From assembly GCA_024811115.1 (NCBI GenBank), contig JAKOGH010001182.1, positions 1 to 21,915 on the forward strand: a stretch of 21,915 nt of DNA, read 5' to 3'. The position numbers were made by a program, and so were the translations under genes. This DNA is from Terana coerulea. Its lineage: Eukaryota > Basidiomycota > Agaricomycetes > Polyporales > Phanerochaetaceae. The notes beneath the pieces were generated by a model. It made no database searches and had not been told where the DNA came from. It saw nothing but the letters and a program-made list of their open reading frames with translations. This document shows, piece by piece, positions 1-10,523 of the stretch (positions within the stretch are counted from its first letter, which is position 1; each line of letters opens with the position of its first letter).

Positions 1-1082
1 CCGATGCGTGCATTGCGCTCGATGACCAGCGCGGGTATGCCCATTTGCCGAAAGCGCGCCGCGACGAAATGCCTGACTGCCCACCGCCCACTGGAAGAGT
101 TCATTAGTTACGAGATCGTGTTTTGGTAACCAGGGTTACTATTTCTTCCAGCCCATTTAGGAACTGGGAACCACTAGTAGCATGCAATGTCGGAGATGGC
201 GACGGTTATCGAACCGAGCGTCCCAAGACCGGTATGCGAGCAGACTGCGCGGCGGAAAGTATCCCAAACACGGCAGGGTCGCCCAGTAAAACCAACGCAG
301 ATGTTGCGAAGATCTAGGCATCGCTCAACATCCGGGCGCTATAACGTGCACTCCCAAGGTTTCAGTGACCGACGCTCAGGAAATGCAGCTAAAAGCCTTG
401 CTCCAGTCTCTGAACAGGCGGCGAAAGGAAGCAACGCAAAGACCCAATTGAGCAGGCTCTAACTTGCCCTTTCAGGCACCAGACCGAACAGCGTACTCAA
501 GTCTGCGTATCATTCAATAGAAACGCACCTATGAGCACCAACGGATCTGCTTCCACCGCTGCCTTCCCCTCCTCAACCTGGTCGCTCCATATGTGACCCT
601 TGGCCTCCCAGTCTTGCCCCTCGCGCGGCTCCTCGTGTCCCTTCAGGTCAAGAACGATCGTGGCAAGCAAGAGTGCCTTCCATTGACCTTGCTCGTCTTT
701 TTCCTGAGATGTACGTATCCCCTTCCGACAGCGACACGCGTCTCGTACTTGAAGCCCGCCTCGACCTGGTCGCTCACCGTGCCATTGCCAGAGGGATCCG
801 CGGAGAAGCGCGGCGTGTAGTAGGGTCGTCTTCGAGAACGATGCCAGAGACTTGGGCGGCCGCGAGGCGGTCAGACTCGGCAAGGTAAGCAGTGATGGCA
901 GCATGCCCCTTGAGGGAGCGGGTGTCCCAGGTGAAGGTGAGGACGTCGCGCAGCCAGCCGGCGGGCAGGAAGCTGGACGCGACGGCGGACGCGTCTGCCG
1001 CGGCGACGGCTGCAGCGAACGGCGTGAGCCACGCAGCAGCGATCGTGTTCGGGTTCTCCTCGCTCGTCGTCGGCTGGGCCAT
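1..1082 (-). CDS. FAD/NAD(P)-binding flavin monooxygenase, N-terminal part, runs off the left edge
   Basis: Seen: from ATG at 1082 (MAQPTTSEENPNTIAAAW) the protein carries the N-terminal NTF2/SnoaL-like region usual in fungal FMO-like proteins (LTFTWDTRSLKGHAAI; LKGHEEPREGQ). Then comes a Rossmann dinucleotide-binding motif, VLIVGGGQSG, and VAARFRQMGIPALVIERNA at the window edge. Exon 1 is 1082-529 and exon 2 is 90-1, split at the first base of the Val codon in the Rossmann motif by a 438-nt intron. Known: this family oxygenates small substrates with FAD and NADPH; the substrate cannot be read from here. Odd: the frame breaks at three homopolymers (ggg 823-825, cc 703-704, aaa 67-69 on the plus strand). 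One added base at each gives continuous family sequence, so I read assembly indels before true decay. The C-terminal catalytic part lies outside the window. Confidence 0.85.
91..528 (-). other. Unusually long intron (438 nt) in the monooxygenase gene
   Basis: Donor GTGCGT at 528-523 and acceptor TTCCAG ending at 91. Joining the two sides rebuilds the Val-Gly-Gly-Gly-Gln-Ser-Gly dinucleotide motif exactly, which is strong support for the boundaries. Most introns in this window are 47-65 nt. I see no coding exon inside; its content is unrecognised and may be an old insertion. Confidence 0.65.
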
Positions 1083-1698
1083 CCTGCAGTAGGAGTGGTG
1101 AGCAGGAGTGGAGGGCAAAAGATAAGCTGATCGCTGTACTTGCCTCGGCTGTTTTGTGGCATGAGCTCGGTCGCGGCGACCCACTTTGCGAGATGAATTG
1201 GCACATGAACTTTATCGATCCGAAGGTGATGGTGTGAATGCTGGGCTATACGCGTCGCGCCGATCTTCTTCGCGCGTGTTTGCGCTGCCGTACGCAGCTT
1301 AGTCATACGGCATAGAGCGCCACAACGCCCAACCGTCCCGCTCACCGTGCTAGACCATAGACTGTGCCCGACGGCGAGCGCAACGCAGAGGCGGGGGACA
1401 AATGTCGATGTTCAGCTGGCTGGATTAGGGCTACATATCAAAGCAGCAGATTTGAGCGATAACCTTCCGCGGGCGGTGATGAGACCAGCACTGCACTCCA
1501 GGGGCAAGCCTGCCCGCTTCTCCCGCGGGTCATGCTGCTGCCAAAGCACAGGCAGCCAAATATCTGCGCACTGCTCAAGCACGTCAGTCTGCCCTGTTCG
1601 AGAGCTCACGTGCGGACTTACCGCCAAGACGCTCGCCCGCATGCACTGTGCAGCCTGCAGAGCCTCGAAGAAAAGCAGGTGATCATTCGGTCGTACGT
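1083..1698. other. Intergenic, nothing recognised
   Basis: This holds the monooxygenase promoter side (1083 upward) and the 3' side of the alpha/beta hydrolase (1698 downward). Open frames on both strands are short, with no recognisable motif or splice pattern. No RNA gene was seen. Confidence 0.5.
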
Positions 1699-3723
1699 CT
1701 AGGAGCGTGTACCGTATTCTCTCGGTCCACCCTCAAATCGCGATAGCATCTGCACCATCGGTCGCCTGTCCGCGGCTGCGTCGAACACCTGCGCATGGTC
1801 CAACGTGGGATACCACAGCACCTCCAGCATCCCGTCCTTGCTCTTCCACCTCTTCTCCTCGTCCTCCTCGCCAGTCAGGTACTTCCACACTTCCGGCGCA
1901 TCGACGATCTGGTCCCGCCCGCTGAGCACAACACCAACGTTCCTGCCTTCCAGATCCTCCTTCCACAGCACGTTCTCCGCCCAGAAGAAATGTCGCGCCA
2001 ACGCGCGCGCGATGTCCGGGTCGCGGCTCGCAAAGTACCACAGCTGCCACTCGTTTGCGCGACGCGGCTGGCGGTACACGAAGTTGAACGCGACGGCCGG
2101 GCGGTGCAGCAGGAACGGGATCGGGTCCACGAACAGCCACCCCGTCACCCGCTTGCCCAATTCCTCGGAGCGCAGGACGTGCGCGGCGACGACGGTGCCG
2201 TACGAGTGTCCGCACACGACGAACTGGTCTATATCGTGGTGCGCTAAGACTGCCGTGAGGCCCTCGAGCATCGCCTCACGCGTGAGTGGCGGCGGGGAGA
2301 TGCGCATGCTGAGCGGCAGGTTCTCGAGCGCAATGATGCCGACGTCGGGGTCCGCAGTCATAAGCTCGACGAGGAAGGGCGTATACGGCCACAGGCCAAT
2401 CTACTCTAGTGTCAGATAGCAGCTCGCCTGCGAGAAAATCAGAATAGCGCACCCCGATGCCATGGAGGAATACAATGGGTTTCTTGGTCGTGGAGCGGTG
2501 GGGGCGGTACCAGTATCCGACGTCCGCGCGCGGCGCAGGCTGGGCGAGCATAACCCAGAGCCGTGTGGGGAAAGCCGCGTACCACGCGCGCGGTGCGTAA
2601 TGCTTGAAGCCCTTCACTCTGAGGTACGCGGAGGTATATGTGTCCACAACTCCGACGACCTTCGAGATTGCCTGCCGTCAACGCCAGCAGCTCGGAGAGA
2701 CGAAAGGAGGGAGGACGTACGAGATACCACACCACTGGGCGGTGCACGCTCACGACGGGATCCATGCTCACTTTCATACAGCTGACCGCCGGGTTCCTCC
2801 CATCCTTGAAATGTTCACCCATCAGCTCCTCTAGCTTGCTCACGTATCCGTCCAGCTCCTCCGCCCATTCTTCGTGCGCTTGCTCTCGCGTGCTCGCGAA
2901 CAGCGCCCAAAGAAGCCATTCAACGACGTTCTCCTTGTATATGGTGGAGGGGTCGACACCGAAGAACCATTCTGCAGATAGGCCGCCGGCGGGCGTCGCG
3001 TCAAAACATTTCGCGAATAGCGTTGCACGTTCGGGTTTGGTTAGGGGTGGGATGCTCGGCTTCCTACAAATAGAGGCGTTAGTGTTTAGCTTTGAAAGAC
3101 TGACAGAACAGATGAGAGGAAGTTCGAGACTTGGGCGGTTTCCATCCATTGAGAAATAAACCGGGGCAAAGGCTTAGAGATATGTGGCTGACTATGAACC
3201 GGTGAGCTGCATTCGTGGTACTGCATGTATGCGCTCCAAGCGACGACTGGATAGGTGCCACATATAACTAGGAGACTGCGTGTATATTGCGTGTAGATGG
3301 CAGTCGTACATTGCGCGGCATGGAGGCCATTTGACTTTCTATAGGCATGCGTTATGGACGAATAGAGCTTGGACGCTTCACAACTTCGTCGAGGTTCGAT
3401 CTGTATGCAGTAGCCTCGTAGTGGCAACGGCGTGCATCCAATGCGCAGACTTTACGGCAATGTCAAAGAGACTGTAGAACCGGACGGGAATGAATGTAGA
3501 CTGGTCGAGTGCTCACCGCCTGCAAATAGTAGCTCCGCGGGAGGTACACGAACAGATAAAAGGCCGCCTCCGTAAGGGTGTAGTACCCGAGCCACGGCGC
3601 GTATAACCACTTTCCTCTGTACCAGCTCGCGGCGACGTGTGCGATGCTGAGCGGTGCAATGAGGCGTAGGCCTGCGATGCACGCGCGGATGAAGACGTAT
3701 TCGACCGTCGAGGTCCCAATCAT
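1699..3723 (-). CDS. Membrane-anchored alpha/beta hydrolase, four exons, about 484 aa
   Basis: Exons: 3723-3517, 3059-2721, 2659-2453, 2400-1699 (TAG). Residues 1-69 hold one or two hydrophobic segments (near YVFIRACIAGLRLIAPLSI and LTEAAFYLFVYLP). Then come a helical region (PPLTKPERATLFAKC) and the hydrolase core: oxyanion-type PIVFLHGIGIG, nucleophile elbow GHSYG with Ser near 317, acidic site in SGRDQIVD, and His in LDHAQVF near the end. A Ser-Asp-His triad is therefore present. Known: fungal proteins of this layout are lipase/esterase-like and probably ER or lipid associated; the substrate is unknown. Introns 2 and 3 are ordinary (61 and 52 nt). Intron 1 is 457 nt, and its phase closes only with the second of two close acceptors (after 3060, not after 3064). 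No indel is needed in this gene. It is divergent from the zinc-finger gene. Confidence 0.88.
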
Positions 3724-4108
3724 CCAGCTTGGAGCACCGGGGGAGGTCTAAGAATTAAAGCGTGTGTCTAGGGGGCAGTCGCAGGTAGAGATGGAATGCA
3801 CAGAGGAGGCGTGGCTGTCGTCGCAGGTGTTGTACATCCTGGCTGCTGCGTGCCCCCGACGCATATCATGAGCAAAGCTGCCCTGGCGCTAAGCACCACC
3901 CCACCGCGTGCGGATCACCGTTGTCGGATCGCCGAGAGGCCGTCTCCGGCCGTGCCACGACGGCGTCTGTACGCTGTGCAAACTTGCACACGAACTCTCA
4001 TCTCGACCGCGGGCGCAAGCGCAGAGAAGGCCAGCAGCGTCCTCGCCACCCGTCCGCTCTACGACTCAAACCCCTTTTCACGACCACCACAGGCCTCGAC
4101 AAGTGAAA
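3724..4108. promoter_or_regulatory. Bidirectional promoter interval between the hydrolase and the BuGZ-like gene
   Basis: These 385 bases separate the divergent start codons at 3723 (minus) and 4109 (plus), so both promoters must lie here. Position is the only evidence; I saw no clear TATA box. Short open frames inside look incidental. Confidence 0.5.
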
Positions 4109-5541
4109 ATGGCGAAGAAGAAGAACAAGCAGGCGAGTGCTTGGTGCTTGAATTCCTTATCGCTTGCGGGTACTGACGAAGCGAGGTTGCAGATCATCCG
4201 CCCCTGGTGCTGGTATTGTGAGCGGGAATTTGAGGATGAGAAGGGTGTGTAACACATTTTCAGGATCTGCAAACGGACAACTGAAGACGCTTTGCGTAGT
4301 TCTAATGCAGCATCAAAAGGCGAAGCACTTCAAGTGTAACCTTTGTCCTCGACGGCTGAACACCGCTGGAGGGCTGGCCGTGCACATCCAGCAAGTGCAC
4401 AAGCTCGAACCAGACAAGTACGTAGCCCCATCTTTGCTGTTAAGCGAAGTTGTCTAACCCTTTGCAGCTTGCCCCGCATCGACAACGCCCTGCCCGGCCG
4501 CGATGGCTACGAGGTCGAGATTTTCGGAATGGAAGGCATCCCCGCGCCCGACGTCGCAGACTATAAACGGCGCAAGGAGATTGAGCTGGGGCTCAACCCG
4601 GGCTCAATCAGCGCGCCGCCGAACAAGCGGCCCAAAGTCGAGAACCGAGCGTTGTCTGAGGACGAGCTGCGCGCGCAGCTCGCGGCCCACAGGGCGCTCA
4701 TGGGTGCGAGCGAGGGTGCGCCGCCCCAGCCGAACGCGGACATGGGTGGGGCAGTGTACGGTGCACCGGCGCAGCACTACGCGAGCCCGCCCGTACCCGC
4801 CCCGCCACCCGCCATGTCTCCGCCTGTCCCAGGTGCCCCGTCGCCCTTTAGTCTCCCACCGTTTGGAGCGCCGTTCGTCCCTGGCATGATGCCGCCGTGC
4901 GTGCTCTTATTGACACTCATGTCCTTTACTAACGATAATCCCGTTGGTGCAGAATGCCGCCTGGTGGACCCATGCCACCAGGATTCCCCAGATGCCCGGC
5001 ATGCCGTTCCCTCCGCCTGGCATGATGCCTCCAGGTGCACCTCCATTCCCTCCGCCTCCCGGCATGCGCCCGCCATTCCCGCCTCCACCCTTCATGCCGC
5101 CCGGCATGTCCCCACCGCCAGGATTCACCCCGCCTCCGCCGGGCGCGGCAAACCCGCTCCCTCCACCACCGACATTTGTGCCTGCGGGTGGTGCAGCGCC
5201 GCCGCCTCCTAGTGCGGTATTCAGCGGCAGCGTGCCCCCGCCCAGCTCGAGTGCAACGCCAGCGCCGCAGCTGAAGCTGCCGGACCCGAAGCTGGAGCAA
5301 ACATATGCGCCGTTCAAAAGCCGACTGTACTGAAGTGGGCGGACCCCAACTTTTCTCCCGTACGTATCATGTTGTAGCTTAACGTTCACTGTCTTACCAG
5401 TCCCTCTCATAGGAGGAGCATCGTGCGATTCATCCGAGGTACTACGCCCCTCGCGATGTCACCAACCAGACAAATGCATCTACGGGACCGAGCGAAGAGG
5501 CACGCGGCAAGAAACGCGCAAGGGCAGAGGATTTTCTCTAA
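4109..5541 (+). CDS. BuGZ/ZNF207-like two-zinc-finger protein with Pro/Gly/Met-rich tail
   Basis: Exons: 4109-4132, 4193-4244, 4300-4417, 4468-4896, 4953-5359, 5413-5541; about 386 aa if two missing bases are allowed. After MAKKKNKQ come two C2H2 fingers: [15 protein letters not shown]...HQKAKH (C14, C17, H30, H35) and FKCNLC...HIQQVH (C38, C41, H54, H59). Next come [20 protein letters not shown], a long low-complexity region of Pro, Gly and Met repeats, and a C-terminal WADPNFSP...HPRYYAPRD block with basic [10 protein letters not shown]. Known: animal and plant BuGZ binds Bub3 and promotes kinetochore and spindle assembly; the finger pair and low-complexity tail are its hallmarks. Intron 1 is GC-AG. 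Frame slips occur at CCCC 4986-4989 and AAAA 5316-5319. Alternatively acceptor 4981 instead of 4952 removes the first slip. Confidence 0.87.
4133..4192 (+). other. GC-AG intron, in-frame if retained
   Basis: The donor is CAG|GCGAGT, the branch site CTGAC, and the acceptor TTGCAG. Removal joins MAKKKNKQ to IIRPWCWYC, as expected for the family. The intron is exactly 60 nt with no stop in frame, so retention would insert 20 residues just before the first finger. The same GCGAGT donor is used again at 6780. Confidence 0.7.
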
Positions 5542-6259
5542 GTTATGTTGTGGTTATGTATGAGATAAGACAAGTTAGAGGTGCGTGACTCCTAATTGGA
5601 TAGGCTGCGTGGCGGCAGCTGACGATGTCTCGTAGCCTGCAACGGTGCGTGTACGCGTAGCTGCTGGCGACGTTGAAGCTCTACTAGGTCGACACGTGTG
5701 GTGGGTCGTGGTGGTCGGTTGTTGTAGGGATAACGAAAGGAAAAGAAGAACGAAGGAAGGACGTGGTCGTCGGAGCGCGGCATTCACCAGTCCGTCCCAT
5801 CCGTTGTGCTGTCCCCTGCCCGCGGGCTTGCGTACTCATCTCTTTTGCGGCTCCGAGGCCAGGCCGTGACGGCAACTATCCGCAAACAAGACGAAGGGTT
5901 GATGCACATGGAATTACGCGGTACGGGACATGTTTCTTTCCTTGTGTTGTATGAGTCTGTTGCGCGGTACGTCCTGGAGTACGGTCGGTGCCCCCTTTAT
6001 CCTTTCCCTCCTGTCACCCGTCGAAAAACGTCATGAGCATAGCATATTTTCTCTTTCCAAAGATGGCGTGCGAAACAATTGAGTCAGGCTGCACTTCAGT
6101 GAGTCTATGTGAAGGTAATACCAGAACATATGCACTTCCGTATCCCGCATATTGATGGCGAGGCAAGCGTGTCCGTGATAACTCGAACAGCAAAATGTAC
6201 GCCCGGTCTTCTGCGTACCCCGGTCTACTGCCTTTGATTAACTGGCTTTCCTCGTTTAG
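5542..6259. other. Intergenic, 3' side of BuGZ-like gene; transporter N-terminus not found
   Basis: I searched here for the N-terminal half of the formate/nitrite transporter that begins downstream and did not find it on the plus strand. A CCTTTGATTAACTGG stretch just before 6250 either is the branch-site region of an intron ending TTTAG at 6259 or is a decayed exon. Nothing else was recognised. Confidence 0.5.
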
Positions 6260-7038
6260 ACAGCGGCTTGGTAGAAGCAGAACCATACAAGTCCTTTACT
6301 GTGACTTTCGCAATGTTAGTGTAATTGGTGGATATCCGGATGATCCCCGCTAACCTTCTCAACCTTTCGTCTAGGCACAAAGCACACGACCCGGAATGGC
6401 ACCAGATCTCCCTCCGCGGCATTGGTTGCAACTGGCTTGTCTGCATCGCCGTTTGGGTTCGTATATGCGTGCTTTCTAGCTCTCTGCGAGTTCTCACAAA
6501 CTTGGGTTTGTAGTAAGCTGCGGGTGCCCGAGACACCCTCTCAAAAATTGTTGCTATATGGTTCCCCATCTGGTGTTTGTTGCGTGCTCGTTTGACCACG
6601 GTGAGTCGAATACTGCGACGGGCAGGAGAATTTGCTTATATCCTACATAGTTATTGCAAACATGTTCTCCATGCCGCTCGGTATCATGTACGGAGCTGAC
6701 GTGAGTGCTTCTCCTGTCGATCCTGGACGCTGCATTCTAAACCGTTCTATCAGCTCACAACAGCGCAATACATCAAGAAGCGAGTACTCGAGTCTCCTGC
6801 TTCTATCCAGCGCCGTACTCACGATACGCCCCGAAGATCCCTGATCGCGTCGTACCTCGGCAACATCGTCGGCGCGCTGTTTGTCGGCCTGCCCGCGCTG
6901 TACATGTACCTCGGCGACTACCACTTCACGGACACGCGCATGAAGGAGCTCGAGAACGGTCCGCCGCGCGAGGACGACGACTCGAAGAACGTGAGCACCG
7001 TGCAGGAGATCTACCAGGTCGAGAGCAAGCGGTCATGA
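6260..7038 (+). pseudogene. Formate/nitrite transporter family, 5'-truncated C-terminal half
   Basis: Exons: 6260-6314, 6375-6456, 6514-6600, 6651-6700, 6754-6779, 6837-7038 (TGA). The joined pieces follow the FNT family in order: EPYKSFTVTFA, WHQISLRGIGCNWLVCIAVW, RDTLSKIVAIWFPIW, FVACSFDHVIANMFSMPLG, YIKKSLIASYLGNIVGALF, and a polar tail ending QEIYQVESKRS. Known: FNT proteins are pentameric channels for formate, nitrite and related anions, with six helices per subunit; only about the last three to four are here. No N-terminal half was found upstream. With the obvious acceptor at 6513, the exon starts with an in-frame TAA (6514-6516). A base is missing at GG 6572-6573. The intron at 6780-6836 is GC-AG. 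I read a truncated, probably dead gene. If the TAA and GG sites are sequencing errors, the truncation still stands. Confidence 0.78.
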
Positions 7039-7870
7039 ACGCGCCTGCCTGCCCGCATTGGCAGAGTCCTGGCTCATCCTGCGGTACGACTTTATAGACA
7101 GTGATGGTGATATTTGAGGATGTTGCGCTTTCGCTTTCGTTGTTCGGCTGCGGTCTTATCTGGAGCCCGAACTGCAGTCTACTTACGCTATTACTTGACG
7201 TTGAATTTTGTTGTATGACTAGATATTTGGTTGATGCATATGTTTCTGCTGCAGACGAGTGACGGATGAGGGTTGTGCGCAAGTTGGATCTTGCTGGCAT
7301 GGCTGGCAGAGTCGGAGCTGTGACGCTTACCCCGGGCAGTGTGAAAGCTTTGCCCTCCACTTCAATGTCTGGGCGCTACTGATCTTGTGCCAGTCTCCGT
7401 AGCTGATTATTCGACCGTGGGCGTATAGAATAACTATCCATCCTAATATTAATCAATGAGGCTAGCCAATCAATGCTAACCGCAACGAATTCCACTCTGT
7501 GTAGGTGTCACGCGCCAGCCTAGCGTAGACCTTGCGCGTCTCGAACTTGGGCGCTGCTTACGCTAAACTGCTTGTGCACTGTTCCTGCGCCGTTCAAGAT
7601 ATCCCCTAAGCGACCCGTATGCACCATATATCCTGTAATAAAAGGCTTCATACATTATTCAGTGGCATATGGGAGGGTCGAACACGATGAAACATATCTG
7701 CCGCCATTCCCGGATAATACCGAGAGCCCATCAAACTCAGACTGATGCGCCCTCTGGCCGAATTGGGCAATTCAACTTCAACCTCATCCATTGTTCGCCA
7801 GAAAGGCTCAAATGTCGGGTGGCCAGTTCCTGGCTACCAAATCGAGTCACGTTCTTGTTGAGAGAATTTT
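7039..7870. other. Intergenic, promoter side of the FunK1 gene
   Basis: No coding exon, RNA gene or repeat was recognised. An AT-richer stretch around 7430-7460 and 7630-7680 is the only compositional feature. Confidence 0.45.
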
Positions 7871-7900
7871 TATAAAGCATCATGTCTTCTCTCCCTCCAG
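7871..7900 (+). promoter_or_regulatory. TATA box and pyrimidine-rich leader of the FunK1 gene
   Basis: TATAAA at 7871-7876 lies 46 nt before the chosen ATG at 7917 and is followed by a CT-rich run (7885-7900), a usual fungal transcription-start context. It argues for ATG 7917 over the upstream in-frame ATGs, which lie 5' of the TATA box. Confidence 0.55.
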
Positions 7901-7916
7901 TGCGTCTCACATCGCC

Positions 7917-10523
7917 ATGTCTCAAGCTCCACAGCCCCCTTCAGCTGACGATACGCCGCACTATGGCAAGTCTGCTGCAGCCAGCGAGTTCGCAGCAAGA
8001 CTGCAGCAGAGTCGCCAAGCGGTCATGAAAGATGCAGGCTCCAGCATACCGCAAATTACTCTCGAACATTTCTTCGACCATGTCCTTAGGAAGCCCGACC
8101 CACCGTTCACTGCCGTCAAGATGAAGTCTATCCTCGACCGCCTCATGCGAAGTTCATATTCCCGCGGCAGATGGAATGCGTTTCCCAAGGACCCAGCGAG
8201 GGAGCCTAACGAAGGAGAAGTTTTTGCCAACCTCATCTCGATTGTTCATGACATTGAGGCCGCTGTCGAGGCGGCGGGCATCGACATGCAGCCGACCGTC
8301 CGCCTTAGTAACGACCCCAACGCTGCTCCAACATCAACTTGGCGGACGTTGAATACCACACGTCCTGATGGTTTCTTTATTCGTCGAGATAGGCAACTTC
8401 AAACCCTCACTGGATGGACATTGCAGTGGCGTCGGAATACAAGAGACCAAGCGGGGTTCAATATCTCAACGATGTAAGCCCGTACACATTGCATACTTGT
8501 CCTTTACTGACATATCTCTCAGGACATTGAGAAAACCCTCTGGAACTTGCACCATATGATGCGTGATGATCCACGACGGCGATTTGCCTATGCCTTCACC
8601 ATCGAAAATACCACTATGCGCCTCTGGTACTGTAGCCGGGCTGACATTTTGCTCACTGACGCATTTGATCTTATGGCGGTACGCATTCCCGTGCTGTCTC
8701 TGTGCGTGTATGCTAATTGCCATCACTCAGAGGCCCGATGATCTGGCACGGTTTTTCATCCACATTATGTACGCCGATGAGCAAGCCCTCGGATGGGATC
8801 CTACGATGAAGTTCATCTACGAGGACCCTACGGCAGGTCTTTCGCACCAGTACGACATCACCGTTCACGACGAGAGCAAGAACAATCCCGTCTATCGGAC
8901 CCAGAGTGCTCTCGAATATCGGCGCGTGTTCGATACGTGGTCGAGGTACCCGGGTTTGGGAAGCACGCTTACTCGACACAGCCGGTAACCCAGTAGGGGA
9001 GCCTGTCGCACTGAAGGACTCCTGGCTTGATGACGACCGACGCCGAGAACACGAAGTGCTGGAGAAGATACGGGAGAGCGCGACCACCAGCGAACAGCAA
9101 GACGCATTTGCCGAGATATTCCTCACCATAGACGCGCACGGCGACGTCATCGTGGATGATTTCAAGGACGAGACACTGGATGACGTTACGCGCGAGGAAA
9201 TCTGCGTTTTCTTGGAAAACCCTCGGGCAAAGCGGTTCAACCTGACCCAAGTCGATCGCAGTGAGCAGGCAGAGAGGAAGAGGAAGAGTGCGTTCGAAGA
9301 GAACAGCTCGCAACTCAAGGGTAGCCATGATGACCCGTACTCGACATCGGGCGCCGTATCGTCTCGTGGCACGGAGGCCGATAAGCTCCGGGCCCTCTTC
9401 AAGTACAGCCAGAAAGCGCATACCCGGGTGGTCTTCAAAGAGGTCTGTATTCCGTTACATACGGTCACAAATCTCGCGTATGTGTTTCACGCCCTTTTCG
9501 TTGTGTCTGAAGGTGAGTAACCATACCTTGGCTGTACTTGTTATTCATGCTCTGTTCAGTGTTGCGTCATATGCACACTGCGGGATGGGTGCATCGAGAC
9601 GTTAGCGCGGGCAACATCATGATTATTCCTCCGCAAATCGGCAACGAGGATATACCACAGGTCAAGCTCGCAGATCTAGAATACGCCAAAACTTTTGGAT
9701 CACCAGACACTCTGGCCCTGCTCCAGGCCCATGATATACTCACGGTATGTTTGACAGCGGGTGTCACTACGTCACAGGCGACGGCTCATCAATTGAATTT
9801 TCCGTGTAGGGTACGTTGGACTTCATGGCAGTCGAGGTTCAGGCGCGAACCTACCGGTTCCAGCCCAAAGACGCGAAAGTGAACACCACTCAAGCACCGC
9901 AGGCTAGACGGTGGCGGAGGCCTGCTCCGGTACCCAACATTGGCCCCGATATCTTTGGCACGGCCCGGGTCACTCCCGTGTGGAGATACAACCCGTTACA
10001 CGACATGGAGTCCCTCTGGTGGATTGGACTGTTCTTCTTATTCTATAAGGACATGATACTCACCCCAACGGGAGGGCAGACTCGACTTCCCGAAAAGCTT
10101 ATGGAGACAGAAGATGCGCAATGGGCCCGTATCAAGACAGAGATGAAATATGCAATGTCCCTGTTCGGCACCCGCGAAGGACGGTATTCAGCTCTCATAG
10201 CCGAGAATGATTTTGCTGTTCAGGGCATTCCCTACCTGCATCCGTCCGTTCGCATCATTGCAGATGAGCTTGAAGAAATGAGGTCTGCTCTGGTGGACGA
10301 GTACACCGAAGCCGAAAAAGACCTTCAAACCATCCACTCGCGCATCCCAGATTCCATTAAATTCTACCAGCAATTCGACTATCATTTGGAGCGAGCAGCA
10401 GGCTTTGCTCGGGGCACAGACGACTACACCATCCAGACTCGATCTCTATTCGAAGTCTACGAGAAGCTCGATGATGCTCGGCGTGCAGAGCTGGAGCAAG
10501 AAGGCGAAGGCGTCATAGTTTAA
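7917..10523 (+). CDS. FunK1-type fungal protein kinase
   Basis: Exons: 7917-8473, 8523-8678, 8731-9512, 9560-9744, 9810-10523 (TAA); about 798 aa. Introns are 47-65 nt. N-terminal family blocks: WMDIAVASEYK, then FAYAFTIENTTMRLWYCSR and ALGWDPTMKF. The kinase domain follows: RGRGTRVWEARL and VALKDSW (the AAG at 9014-9016 is the likely ATP-anchoring Lys). Then come catalytic GWVHRDVSAGNIMI (Asp codon 9598-9600) and ADLEYAK, where DLE replaces DFG as is normal for FunK1. The tail carries GTLDFMAVE and YNPLHDMESLWW. Known: FunK1 kinases are greatly expanded in agaricomycetes and linked to multicellular development; targets are unknown. Between Lys and HRD lies an acidic, charged insert (residues roughly 340-470). 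Frame slips: one base missing at CCC 8404-8406, and one extra (or two missing) at CCC 8900-8902. All catalytic residues are present, so the kinase is likely functional. Confidence 0.9.

Noticed and set aside
497..1345. Long minus-strand frame of 282 codons taken as one protein
   Set aside because: Only its last third is real monooxygenase sequence; the rest is a shadow frame upstream of a homopolymer slip, and the true start is at 1082.
3380..3410. tRNA B-box-like GGTTCGATC
   Set aside because: No A box or cloverleaf around it.
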